64,000 bases of DNA, taken from the NCBI GenBank assembly GCA_965232165.1, contig CBDDOY010000001.1:682001-746000 (forward strand), written 5' to 3'. Source of the DNA: UBA2779 sp965232165 (lineage in GTDB: Bacteria; Spirochaetota; Spirochaetia; DSM-2461). How positions within the stretch are numbered: the stretch's first letter is position 1; each line of letters starts with the position of its first letter. The notes beneath the pieces were generated by a model, which worked only from the letters and a program-made list of their open reading frames with translations, made no database searches and had not been told where the DNA came from. A program made the translations under genes and the position numbers. Shown here piece after piece: positions 44,983 through 52,984 of this stretch.

Positions 44983-45368
44983 TGTCATTTCGCAATTTCT
45001 TGTGGACAGCGCACCTGCAAGCCTGTCGGACTTAACCCGTCCGGTCAGTTTTATTCTTCACCCTGCTGCTTCGATGCAAAATATAGTGCACAGAAGCTTA
45101 GTGGCGAGTTATAGTCTGGTGAAAAAACGAGTTACGAGAATGCTCTAAAACCTTCTCTGCCCGGGATTGCGCCAACTTCAGCTTAATCGGGCTGAAAACT
45201 GGACACTGTCATAAATTCCATCCACTATGGTTTTCAATGATGCCCAGTGCGATCATTCGGTTAATTCTTTTCTTGACTGTGTATTAGGCGGATTCAAGAA
45301 GTCCCGGACCACAGCGAATTCAGGGTGTGGAAATAACCACATTCTTCGGGGCACTGATAAATGCTTAA

Positions 45369-45512
45369 GGGCACCTCTAAAAAACCCCATCTAATTCTTG
45401 ACTCGAACTTTTCCGCCGCTACTGCGTTGTCAAAATGCGCTCCGCTTTTGCCGCCTTGTATCGACAAAAAATTTCTTCGTCAATTTCCTAAAGCTGTTTC
45501 TTAGAGGTGCCC
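45369..45512. repeat. MITE-like element, 144-base copy, TTAA duplication
   Basis: Ends GGGCACCTCTAAAAAACCCC and TTCTTAGAGGTGCCC, with TTAA at 45365-45368 and 45513-45516. The interior is about 18 bases shorter than the full-length copies, lacking the CTCAACTAAGC-type segment. Confidence 0.85.
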
Positions 45513-45529
45513 TTAAGCAAGTCAGAAAC

Positions 45530-46762
45530 CTAATATACATACTTCGCCCCAAGGGTGAAGCTGATTCCATTATAGGTAGATTCCGGCCATTCATTTTCAA
45601 AGCCCTTATATGGCCACGCATCTGTTCTGTCCCAGGCAAACAGAGACTGCGCCTCCCCGATATTGACCTTTACATAGGCCAGCAGGGTGAAACCTTGAAA
45701 AACTTGCCATCCCGCACTGCCGGTTATTTGAGCCGAAGCATCGATAGGAGAAATAATGGACTGCAGGGAAAGAGTCCAGGCCGACTGGAAGAAATTCCAG
45801 CGAATCTCGGGATAAATCATGATGCCGTAGTTTGCTCCGGCAAGGATGTCCAAGAAGTCTTCTGCTTCCCAGCTTTGCCAAGGCATGATGAGAGATTCCA
45901 GCCGAAACGAGAGGGTGCCATCGTAACCGGCCTGTACCTGATGGAAGAAGCCCACACTGAAATTCACGGTGCGGGATATTTCATCCCAGGTGTCTCTGTT
46001 CTGATCATCTATCAAGCTCGAATCGTATCCGGCAGCCATGGAGACGGCGCCATAGAAATCCACCCCCGCATGTCCATGAAAGGACAAGTAGGGCCTATGT
46101 CCCAGCAAATCATATAGAACCTTCTTGTCGCCCTTATAGAGATAACCGCCTTCCAAGTGGAAACCGCCGATTTTCGTGAAGAAGCGCATTCCCCCAGAAA
46201 TCTGGCCGAGGGGCTGGGCGGCGAAACGGTTATTCGTTTTGCCGTCCAAGAAATCCGGAGGCAGTACCACGGCTTCCAGGAAGCTGAACTGGCCAAGCGG
46301 GATGTTAAATGCGGTGAGAAACGCCGTATCATCTCTTACCGTGGATTGGGTGAAGTCCAGATACGGCGATATGCTGCCAAAGAGCACATCGCCTGAATTG
46401 AACACAAAGCCATTCCCCCATGCCACCTTGGTCTTTCCTACAGTAAGCCTCCAGGAAGGGAAATCGGCCTTAACCCACAGTCTCTTCAGCGACACGGTCG
46501 GGGTCGATTCCTCACTTCTGCCGGAAATATCTTGTTGAAAGAATTCCAGAGCCGTTTGCGCCTTTATTCTCTTATTCCCGACCAAGGAAAAGCGTAGATC
46601 GGCCAAGCCATTCGCACCATAGTACCAGGTATTCGCCCTGCCTCGGTAGATTGTGTTATAGAGATGAAGATTCAGGCGTGTTTCACTCTCGGCTGCCAGA
46701 TTCGGTGCAATGAACCATACAAGTGCAGCTATGATTAGCAATAACAGTCTTGTTTTTTTCAT
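45530..46762 (-). CDS. Predicted outer-membrane beta-barrel protein
   Basis: A 410-residue protein with a signal peptide (KKTRLLLLIIAALVWFIAPNLAA). The remainder has alternating hydrophobic and polar residues, many aromatics and repeated short strands (RLNLHLYNTIYRGRANTWYYG, WGNGFVFNSGDVLFG, GGMRFFTKIGGFHLEGGYLY), ending SFTLGAKYVY; a terminal aromatic is typical of outer-membrane barrels. The ATG at 46762 starts the signal peptide; longer forms overlap the preceding gene. It is the last gene of the envelope operon, ten bases after the LolA-like gene. A role as receiver or channel for material moved by the ABC module is inference. Confidence 0.72.
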   Translation of the reverse strand: MKKTRLLLLIIAALVWFIAPNLAAESETRLNLHLYNTIYRGRANTWYYGANGLADLRFSLVGNKRIKAQTALEFFQQDISGRSEESTPTVSLKRLWVKADFPSWRLTVGKTKVAWGNGFVFNSGDVLFGSISPYLDFTQSTVRDDTAFLTAFNIPLGQFSFLEAVVLPPDFLDGKTNNRFAAQPLGQISGGMRFFTKIGGFHLEGGYLYKGDKKVLYDLLGHRPYLSFHGHAGVDFYGAVSMAAGYDSSLIDDQNRDTWDEISRTVNFSVGFFHQVQAGYDGTLSFRLESLIMPWQSWEAEDFLDILAGANYGIMIYPEIRWNFFQSAWTLSLQSIISPIDASAQITGSAGWQVFQGFTLLAYVKVNIGEAQSLFAWDRTDAWPYKGFENEWPESTYNGISFTLGAKYVY

Positions 46763-46772
46763 ACGGCCATTC

Positions 46773-47507
46773 CTAATACAATGAGCGCAGAGAAAAGAGC
46801 CTGTCCTCGAATTTGGGGTTGATATCCACCTTGTCAACACGCATCAAGGTGCTTGATCCTCGGCGGAGCTGATCGGCCAGCTCTATTTCCGTAATCAAGA
46901 TGCGGCCGTCGTCGAATTTCCGAAAAGATTTCACATCGGCAATCTTGAGCAGCCTGCCGGACCTGGCGTAATACTCTGCGGCACGCAGGATGTTATCGGA
47001 TTTCCCCACCATGATGATCTGTTTGGGATAGGGCACCTTTTTGCTGGCTGCGATCATTTCAATCAACCAGCAGTCTACCCCCCCGACATTGCGGCTTCCC
47101 TTCATCGAAACATCGTATTTATCCAGAGTGTTGCGCCCCTCGGTGATATCCTCATAGGACACGTCTCCAAATAAGGATTGTTTCAGGGCGGAGCCATGCA
47201 TCGGAATGATGTCTTCGGCATCCGGGTAAAACAGATAGAGTTCGTCGCCCACCCGCAGAATTTTCTGCCCTCTCTCCTCCAAGTTGGTGAATTCAATGAG
47301 GAAGTCCTGCCCTCCACGGGACCAGGCCCTGTAGGAACTCACTTTCTCGCCGAAACGATCCTCGCTGATCATTGTCCCTTCGGAGTAAAGCATCTCGAAG
47401 GTTTGCATTTCATCCAGTTTTCGGATGATATCTTCGGCGTTTTGAGCGAAGACAGCGGATGCGGTCACTGTCCCGATCAATAGAATAACAACGGCTTTTC
47501 TTAACAT
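46773..47507 (-). CDS. LolA-like outer-membrane lipoprotein-sorting protein
   Basis: A 244-residue periplasmic protein with a signal peptide (LRKAVVILLIGTVTASAVFAQ). The fold is LolA/LolB-like: EDIIRKLDEMQTFEMLYSEG, the strand series RAWSRGGQDFLIEFTN and GQKILRVGDELYLFYPDAED, then GGVDCWLIEMIA and PKQIIMVGK. Such proteins (outer membrane lipoprotein-sorting, PF17131-like) bind lipids or acyl chains and accompany export ABC or MmpL systems. The start at 47507 has GAGAGGAG upstream; the frame extends upstream only because it reads through the dispersed repeat at 47561-47678, and that part is not protein. Confidence 0.82.
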   Translation of the reverse strand: MLRKAVVILLIGTVTASAVFAQNAEDIIRKLDEMQTFEMLYSEGTMISEDRFGEKVSSYRAWSRGGQDFLIEFTNLEERGQKILRVGDELYLFYPDAEDIIPMHGSALKQSLFGDVSYEDITEGRNTLDKYDVSMKGSRNVGGVDCWLIEMIAASKKVPYPKQIIMVGKSDNILRAAEYYARSGRLLKIADVKSFRKFDDGRILITEIELADQLRRGSSTLMRVDKVDINPKFEDRLFSLRSLY

Positions 47508-47560
47508 ATTGATTCTCCTCTCTAATTGACGTACATAACAATTTACCAAATGACAACATA

Positions 47561-47678
47561 GGCGCAAGGGATTGAAACGGAAATGCCGCTGGCTGCCCCG
47601 GCGATTGGCAATGAGCCGGGGGACAGGCAGCCAGATTAAGGCATTGCAGTGGAAAGCCCGACCCGAAGGGTTGCGCCC
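47561..47678. repeat. Palindromic dispersed repeat inside the envelope operon
   Basis: A forward copy beginning GGCGCAAGGGATTGAAACGG and ending GAAGGGTTGCGCCC, between the second permease gene and the LolA-like gene. It can fold strongly and may change the level of the two downstream genes. Confidence 0.75.
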
Positions 47679-47738
47679 AAACATTGATTTCCTCCAATAA
47701 TTATACATTCCGAACCGGCACATAATCCGCTGCAGGCA

Positions 47739-48983
47739 TTACCCCCTTAAAGCCTCGACAGGCGTAATCTTCGCCGCCCTTCGAGACGGCCACCAAGTCG
47801 CAAGCCCAGTAATCATAAGCGAGTAAATGAACACCATCACGGTGGATTTGAAATTGAGCTGCGGATAGATCACCGAGCTAATACCCATGCTGTCCATGCC
47901 CTCCATGGCTTCAGACATGGCCGTGAATCCTGCTCTCCCTAGATAGCCTGTAATTCCCATGCCCAATAGGATTCCAACGAAAGCGCCGGCGATGCTGATG
48001 AATAATGCCTCAAGGAAGAAGAGTTTCACCAACTGTTTCCCTGTCATGCCCATGGCGCCGAGGGTTCCGATTTCCTTCATCCGTTCGAAGATGACCATGA
48101 TGGTGGTATTGATGATGACGGTGCTGGCCAGTAAGAAGAATATGACCGCAATGATGTCATAAGTGACGGAAGCCAACTCCATCATGGCAGCCATCCCGTT
48201 CACCTCTTCGTAATTCATCACATTCAGGGGAACCTCGGATTGAAGCACAGCGCTTAACCTTGCCGCGATCGATTCTGTTTTGCCTTTCTTCGGGTCAGTC
48301 TTAATCAGGATTTCCTGAACCTGGTTCGGCAGCCAGAGAAACCGCTGCGCCGTATCCAGGGGAATCTGCACCATCACCGTATTCAGTCCCGAAACCGGCA
48401 GGGCGAGAATGCCCACAACGGTGAAGGTATAGGCATTGCTGCCCCGGGAGCCCGATTGAGAAAGCACCGTGAACTTATCCCCCATATCCGCTTTGAGCTT
48501 CTTCGCCAAAGCCTGCCCCACTAGGGCTTCCCGTGTGCCCATCTTGGGCAATCGGCCTTCGATAAGAGTCTGTTGGTAGTCCTGGTATGTCGGTTCTGAG
48601 CCGAAATTCACACCTGTCCCCATGATATTGACCTTCTGATCGCTGGCGATGCCGCCTACAGGCACCCGGCCCGGGAAGTTGATCCTGGGACTCGCTGCCG
48701 TGACAGCCGGGTCGGCTTCAATAACGGCGAGAAGTTCTTCGTAGCCGGGAATGGCCAGATGCATGGGGTTCAGCCGCTCATACTTATCAAAATCCGCATG
48801 CCGGACTCTGACGGCTCCCGTCATATAGGTCCAAAGATTGGTCTGCATATCTTTGAGCAGGCCGGCAAACAGGCCAAACATGAAAACAATGGCTGCGGCG
48901 GCAATCGTGATGGCCGATGCCGACAAGAGGCTGCGCCGTTTATTCCGGCTGATGTTTCGAAGCGCAATTTTATAAATCTTCAC
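47739..48983 (-). CDS. FtsX/MacB-type ABC permease (second)
   Basis: A 414-residue permease. One N-terminal membrane helix (RRSLLSASAITIAAAAIVF) is followed by a large periplasmic MacB-core-like domain at about 45-270 (VTAASPRINFPGRVPVG, TREALVGQALAKKLKADMGD). Three C-terminal membrane segments form the FtsX domain, with IFERMKEIGTLGAMGMTGKQLVKLFFLEALFIS broken around the coupling-helix region; the stretch ends PVEALRG, a typical family end. It works with the ATPase encoded upstream and the first permease as a heteromeric LolCDE/MacB-type exporter of lipid-like or lipoprotein cargo. It starts nine bases after the first permease gene. Confidence 0.88.
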   Translation of the reverse strand: MKIYKIALRNISRNKRRSLLSASAITIAAAAIVFMFGLFAGLLKDMQTNLWTYMTGAVRVRHADFDKYERLNPMHLAIPGYEELLAVIEADPAVTAASPRINFPGRVPVGGIASDQKVNIMGTGVNFGSEPTYQDYQQTLIEGRLPKMGTREALVGQALAKKLKADMGDKFTVLSQSGSRGSNAYTFTVVGILALPVSGLNTVMVQIPLDTAQRFLWLPNQVQEILIKTDPKKGKTESIAARLSAVLQSEVPLNVMNYEEVNGMAAMMELASVTYDIIAVIFFLLASTVIINTTIMVIFERMKEIGTLGAMGMTGKQLVKLFFLEALFISIAGAFVGILLGMGITGYLGRAGFTAMSEAMEGMDSMGISSVIYPQLNFKSTVMVFIYSLMITGLATWWPSRRAAKITPVEALRG

Positions 48984-48992
48984 ATTTTCCTC

Positions 48993-50237
48993 CTATTGAA
49001 ACCTTAGACTGGCCGGAATATTCAGGCGCAGAATTCTGCCGGTTGAGAAAACAGCCACTAGAACCGTCATTCCCACTCCCAGGAAAAACGCGGCCGCCAT
49101 GGTTGGGAAATCCCATACCCCATACATCTGTCCCTGAATCCTGTAGCCGAAACTCGATTCCCGCATGAGAAAGGAATAATCTATGCCCCATCTCACCAGC
49201 GGCCAATTGACCAAGGCCCCCAATCCGATGCCCAGCACTCCGCCGAGCAAACCAATACCGGCAGATTCCCAGAGAAACAGCCTGCGAATTTGACCGTTCT
49301 TCATGCCCAGCGCCCTCATCATCCCCAGTTCCCTGACACGTTCATAAACGGCCATCAGCGTTGTATTGGATATTCCAACTCCGGCGATAATCAGAATGAG
49401 CAGTATCAATACGCCCGAGCTGCCGGCCTTGGCCTGAGAAATAGCCACGAAGTCTTCTCCCAATACTCGCCAATCGACGGCTTCCAGTCCCATCGCTTCA
49501 ATATCCGGAACCAATGCCGCGAATTCTGCGTCTCCGGCGGAATCGGCGCCGAAATTCACATTCATTTCGGTTACCAATCCGCCCATTTCCAGAAATTCAT
49601 CGGCAACCGAAAGGGGAATAAACATCCCGGAACGTGTAATCTCCGGATTGGGACAGTTAATTATACCTACGATTTCCAGATCGATAACCTGGTTATATCC
49701 ATCCTTGGTTTGGGTTTCCACAAGGACGGCGCTTCCGACCATCGCGCCGATATCTTCGGCGAGCCAATGGCCGAGAACCAGGCCCTGTTCCTCGTCAGTC
49801 AGCCATCTTCCCTCACTTAAACTATTATGTATCTTGAACACCCCGGCATCTTTTACCGGATCGACGGCCGTTATCATTCCGGGGATACTTCCATCTTCCG
49901 GGAAGGGGTCTTTGTAGAAGATTAAATCGCCGCCGAAGCTTATCCTCGGCGAATACTCAGCCCCGGATTGCGCAAGAACGGGTTCCAAAACAGCGGGATT
50001 AAAGGACTTGGCCAGGGGGAAGGTTTCCCGGTCCTCCCAGTATCCCGGAGCCATGATGCGTCCGTTGGCCGTTTCGTAAAGCCGCAGATTGGTGATCGAT
50101 TCCGAATCCACCCCCAATAAAACGGAACGCATGATGATGAACATCAATAAGCCATAGGCGATGGCCCCAGCCGTAATCATAGTTCGTTTCTTGTATCGGC
50201 CTAGATTGAGGAAGGCCATTTTAGGAATGAAAATCAT
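48993..50237 (-). CDS. FtsX/MacB-type ABC permease (first)
   Basis: A 414-residue permease of the same design: N-terminal helix after FLNLGRYKKRTMITAGAIA, a periplasmic domain at about 45-270 (SPRISFGGDLIFYKDPF, LVLGHWLAEDIGAMVGSAV), then three membrane segments with YERVRELGMMRALGMKNGQI and the end LNIPASLRFQ. Its start overlaps the ATPase stop by four bases. Together with the next gene it forms a heterodimeric pore. Sequence between the two permeases is clearly diverged, so they are not a recent duplication. Confidence 0.88.
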   Translation of the reverse strand: MIFIPKMAFLNLGRYKKRTMITAGAIAYGLLMFIIMRSVLLGVDSESITNLRLYETANGRIMAPGYWEDRETFPLAKSFNPAVLEPVLAQSGAEYSPRISFGGDLIFYKDPFPEDGSIPGMITAVDPVKDAGVFKIHNSLSEGRWLTDEEQGLVLGHWLAEDIGAMVGSAVLVETQTKDGYNQVIDLEIVGIINCPNPEITRSGMFIPLSVADEFLEMGGLVTEMNVNFGADSAGDAEFAALVPDIEAMGLEAVDWRVLGEDFVAISQAKAGSSGVLILLILIIAGVGISNTTLMAVYERVRELGMMRALGMKNGQIRRLFLWESAGIGLLGGVLGIGLGALVNWPLVRWGIDYSFLMRESSFGYRIQGQMYGVWDFPTMAAAFFLGVGMTVLVAVFSTGRILRLNIPASLRFQ

Positions 50238-50917
50238 ACCGGCCTCCGTTCGTCACTTTGGATTTCGCCGTCGTGAAGCTGTACCAGCCTGTCGGCGAAT
50301 TCCATCACCATAGGATCATGGGTCGCAAATACGAATGTGCTCCCGTGGTTCTCGTTAAGACTTTTCATCAGCTCCAGAATCTCGCGTCCGGTTCCAGAAT
50401 CAAGATTGGCCGTCGGTTCATCGGCCAGCACGATTTCAGGGTTCTTCACGAGGGCCCTGGCTATCGCCACCCGCTGCTGCTGCCCTCCCGATAGTCTGCC
50501 GGGCCGGCGGTCTTCCATGCCCTTCAAACCAACTTCATTGAGGATGGATATAGTTCTCTCCCGAACGGCCTTGTCCTCAACCCCCATAAGGTTCAGGCTG
50601 AAAGCGATGTTTTCAAATGCGGTGAGCACCGGAATAAGATTGTAACTCTGAAAAACAAAGCCCAAATTATCACGCCGGAAGGTTGCTTGATCGTTTTTCT
50701 TGAGATTCATTATTGATGTGTCATTGATGGTCACATCTCCTGAATCGGCCGAGTCAATGCAGCCGATGATGTTGAGCAGGGTGGTTTTTCCTGACCCCGA
50801 AGGGCCTGAGAGAGATATAAATTCCCCCTTGTCAATCTCCAGCGAAACGTCCCGCAATGCCCGCACTTGAGTGTCTCCTGCCATATAGGTTTTATGGAGA
50901 TTCTTAATCGATATCAT
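50234..50917 (-). CDS. LolD/MacB-type ABC ATPase
   Basis: A 227-residue ATPase: Walker A LSGPSGSGKTTLLNIIG, Q-loop LGFVFQSYNLIPVLTAFEN, signature GRLSGGQQQRVAIARAL, Walker B PEIVLADEPTANLD and the switch His in VFATHDP. It belongs to the subfamily partnering FtsX-type permeases (LolD, MacB, FtsE). The start MISIKNLHKTY at 50917 has AAGGAG upstream; the longer frame lies inside the slipin gene. It overlaps the slipin end by 14 bases and the first permease start by four, so translation is coupled. Confidence 0.93.
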   Translation of the reverse strand: MISIKNLHKTYMAGDTQVRALRDVSLEIDKGEFISLSGPSGSGKTTLLNIIGCIDSADSGDVTINDTSIMNLKKNDQATFRRDNLGFVFQSYNLIPVLTAFENIAFSLNLMGVEDKAVRERTISILNEVGLKGMEDRRPGRLSGGQQQRVAIARALVKNPEIVLADEPTANLDSGTGREILELMKSLNENHGSTFVFATHDPMVMEFADRLVQLHDGEIQSDERRPV

Positions 50918-52076
50918 TTTTTTCTCCTTCATTGATTTCATTTTTGATTTCATTTTTTAGCTGTTCAGTATTTGATTCAGGCTCGTCGCCCTTCATAGAT
51001 ACCACGGCCGGCTCTTCGCCGATATGCGTTTTCTTTGCATAGGCCACCGTGCCGAGCACGGCGCCCAAATTCATCGATTCGAGGGCGGAGGCGGGGGTAA
51101 GAACAAGCCCGCCCTTATTGCGCATACTCTCATAGATCATGTTCATGGCCCTGAGATTCAAGGCGGTGTGATTCCCCTCGTATGTTTCGGCCGCATCGGC
51201 GTATAGCTTCGATATATCGGCCTCGGCATTGCCGAGTATGGTACGCGCCTTGCTCTCCCTTTCGGCCTGGGCCTCCCTGCTAAGAGCGTCTTCCAGGTCT
51301 TTGGGGACCAGAATTTCTTTGAATTCGACCGAAATGATGGTGATGCCCCAGGGATTGGTTTTCGCGTCAACGATGCCCTGGATCTCCCGTCCTAAACGAT
51401 CTCTTTCACAGAGGAGCGAAGTCAGACTGTTAGACCCAGTCGTGGAACGCAGGGCTGTTTGAGCGCTGAGCACCACCGCTTCCTCGAAATTTTGAACCTC
51501 AAGAACCGCTTTTTGTGCATCCCAAATCATCCAGAATGCCAGGGCATCGATATGAACCGGCACGGTGTCCAGCGTCAGGCTTTTCTCGGCGGAAAAATCT
51601 GTTACCCGAATTCGGGTGTCGACGACACCGGCGATGGTGTCAATAAGAGGAACAAGATACACAAGCCCCGGTCCTTTCACCCGATAAAAACGGCCGAGTC
51701 TCAAGACGACGACTTTGTCCCATTGAGTTACAACCATGAATCCCGGAGTGATAAGCAATCCTAGAGATATGAGGGCCGGAAAAATCACCATATCGGGGGC
51801 CGTCGTCATGGCTGCACCCCAAATTCCGCCGATAGCGATCAAAACAACCGGCCACCATGGAAGGATGATCAGTATTGATATGCCCGAAATGGAACCGGCA
51901 ATGAGATATCCGGCAGCCGTCTGATTCAAACGGCCAGTTACGGCGTATTCCAAGCCTAGCCCCAAAGCCAGAATTCCGAGGAATATCAGCATGGAAATGG
52001 CATTATGCGCAAAATGTCCATGCCGCCGTACCGACATTCCCTGCACCAAGTTCAAAATCACCCTTGGTTTTTTCAT
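50904..52076 (-). CDS. Slipin/stomatin-like SPFH membrane protein
   Basis: A 390-residue protein. Residues about 25-115 hold four hydrophobic segments (ISMLIFLGILALGLGLEYAV, ISGISILIILPWWPVVLIAIGG). An SPFH (band 7) domain follows: QWDKVVVLRLGRFYRVKGPGLVYLVP, RIRVTDFSAEKSLTLDTVPV, and a C-terminal helix with LSREAQAERESKARTILGNAEADI. Slipins form membrane-microdomain scaffolds and are often coupled with NfeD-like or transport proteins. The last 40 residues are highly charged. It follows gntR immediately and precedes the ABC genes, suggesting a membrane-stress module. Confidence 0.9.
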   Translation of the reverse strand: MKKPRVILNLVQGMSVRRHGHFAHNAISMLIFLGILALGLGLEYAVTGRLNQTAAGYLIAGSISGISILIILPWWPVVLIAIGGIWGAAMTTAPDMVIFPALISLGLLITPGFMVVTQWDKVVVLRLGRFYRVKGPGLVYLVPLIDTIAGVVDTRIRVTDFSAEKSLTLDTVPVHIDALAFWMIWDAQKAVLEVQNFEEAVVLSAQTALRSTTGSNSLTSLLCERDRLGREIQGIVDAKTNPWGITIISVEFKEILVPKDLEDALSREAQAERESKARTILGNAEADISKLYADAAETYEGNHTALNLRAMNMIYESMRNKGGLVLTPASALESMNLGAVLGTVAYAKKTHIGEEPAVVSMKGDEPESNTEQLKNEIKNEINEGEKNDID

Positions 52077-52478
52077 CTAGTTATCCTCCCCTTCTTTGTG
52101 TAATGACTCTAATCCCTTGATTATCTCCTCCAGACAGAAGCCATAGGAAAAAGCGTTTGACAGAAAAGTGCGAATGAGAGAATCCAGGAGATTAGAACGG
52201 TCCTCGTCGGCAATCTTAAAAGTTTTGTCACTGATAAACGTGCCTGTGCCCTGCTGCGTGTTCACAATTCCACGAATCTCTAATTCGTTATACGCACGTG
52301 CCACCGTGTTGGGGTTAATCTGCAGCTCCACGGCCAAACTCCGCACCGTCGGCAGCTGAATTCCCTTACTCAAGCGGCCATCGGCCATGGCCATTTCTAT
52401 CTGCTTGATGATTTGCCTGTAATAAGGAACTCCGCTCGAATGATCCAGAGCGAACTTCAAATACCGGTCTACCTTCAT
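52077..52478 (-). CDS. GntR-family regulator, YtrA subfamily
   Basis: A 133-residue repressor: winged helix with YYRQIIKQIEMAMADGRLSKG, LPTVRSLAVELQINPNTVARAYNELE (helix-turn-helix) and GIVNTQQGTGTFIS, and a short C-terminal dimerisation tail of about 45 residues, as in YtrA. YtrA regulators sit before ABC-exporter operons and repress them. The ATG at 52478 is preferred; a GTG at 52493 is in frame. An inverted repeat overlaps the predicted transcription start just upstream, so autoregulation of the whole operon is likely. Confidence 0.9.
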   Translation of the reverse strand: MKVDRYLKFALDHSSGVPYYRQIIKQIEMAMADGRLSKGIQLPTVRSLAVELQINPNTVARAYNELEIRGIVNTQQGTGTFISDKTFKIADEDRSNLLDSLIRTFLSNAFSYGFCLEEIIKGLESLHKEGEDN

Positions 52479-52495
52479 ACTTGTCCCATACACAT

Positions 52496-52519
52496 ATTGT
52501 ACTAATTATACAGTACAAT
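52496..52519. promoter_or_regulatory. Predicted GntR/YtrA operator
   Basis: ATTGTACT (52496-52503) and AGTACAAT (52512-52519) form a perfect 8-bp inverted repeat with an 8-base spacer. It sits between the -10 box at 52521-52526 and the gntR start. YtrA-family regulators bind such AT-rich palindromes near their own promoter. Confidence 0.75.
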
Positions 52520-52520
52520 A

Positions 52521-52549
52521 AATATATAATACACTATTCAAACAGTCAA
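52521..52549 (-). promoter_or_regulatory. Promoter of the gntR-slipin-ABC operon
   Basis: Minus-strand TTGACT (52544-52549), 17-base spacer, TATATT (52521-52526). The operator palindrome begins two bases after the -10 box and would cover the start site. Confidence 0.7.
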
Positions 52550-52984
52550 GGGAAAATTACATTTTTTTTAGAATTACAGTAAATGCGCTTCACGGCAATA
52601 CGGAATATGGGCTTAAGGGCGTTCCGCATGGAATTTTCAGGGCTTGACTCTTCGGCCCATTGCGTCTAATATCATTACTGATGCTTCAAGTGCCTGTTGG
52701 ATTTCATGCTCCTTGTCAGTTTTTGCCCTGTATCCCTGCTGCTTCGGTGTAAAATGCTTTCGCCGCCAAAGCTGCATGAGAGCTTTTGCAGCCTTGCATT
52801 ATAACAATTCATAAGAACGACCTTGGAATCCCGAAGTCCGGCTGGCTTCTGACATGAATCTTGAGATGTATTGGTATTCAAGGTGACTCGGCTTGCTCTT
52901 TGTTCAGTTTGAGATCATTAAAAATGGCGGGGCTTCCAGAGATGCCAAGGTAACTTCCTTGAATCGATAAATAGGGGGTGGCGG
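52550..52984. other. Gene-free stretch between divergent operons
   Basis: It contains degraded repeat-like sequence (about 52710-52800, CTGCTGCTTCGGTG and AGCTTTTGCAGCCTTGCAT, reminiscent of the MITE interior) and no clear promoter for the purine cluster. GGGGGTGGCGG directly precedes the hydantoinase ATG and may serve as its ribosome binding site. Confidence 0.4.

Larger units (their letters stand above)
44836..45529. other. Long gene-free stretch of repeats
   Basis: It contains a reversed palindromic repeat copy, the complement of a tract adjoining the 1992 copy followed by a CCTGTCGGACT fragment (45018), a MITE copy, and decayed sequence between. A segment around 45055-45120 (CACCCTGCTGCTTCGATGC) resembles one near 52725, perhaps a further degraded MITE. 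No gene was recognised. Confidence 0.55.

Noticed and set aside
44835..45035. Short frame reading FGRNPSGRAFLSNALIW
   Set aside because: The same peptide appears wherever the palindromic repeat occurs, on either strand; it is a repeat artefact, not a gene.
47508..47723. 72-residue N-terminal extension of the LolA-like protein
   Set aside because: It is translation through the dispersed repeat at 47561-47678. The signal peptide and ribosome binding site start the real protein at 47507.
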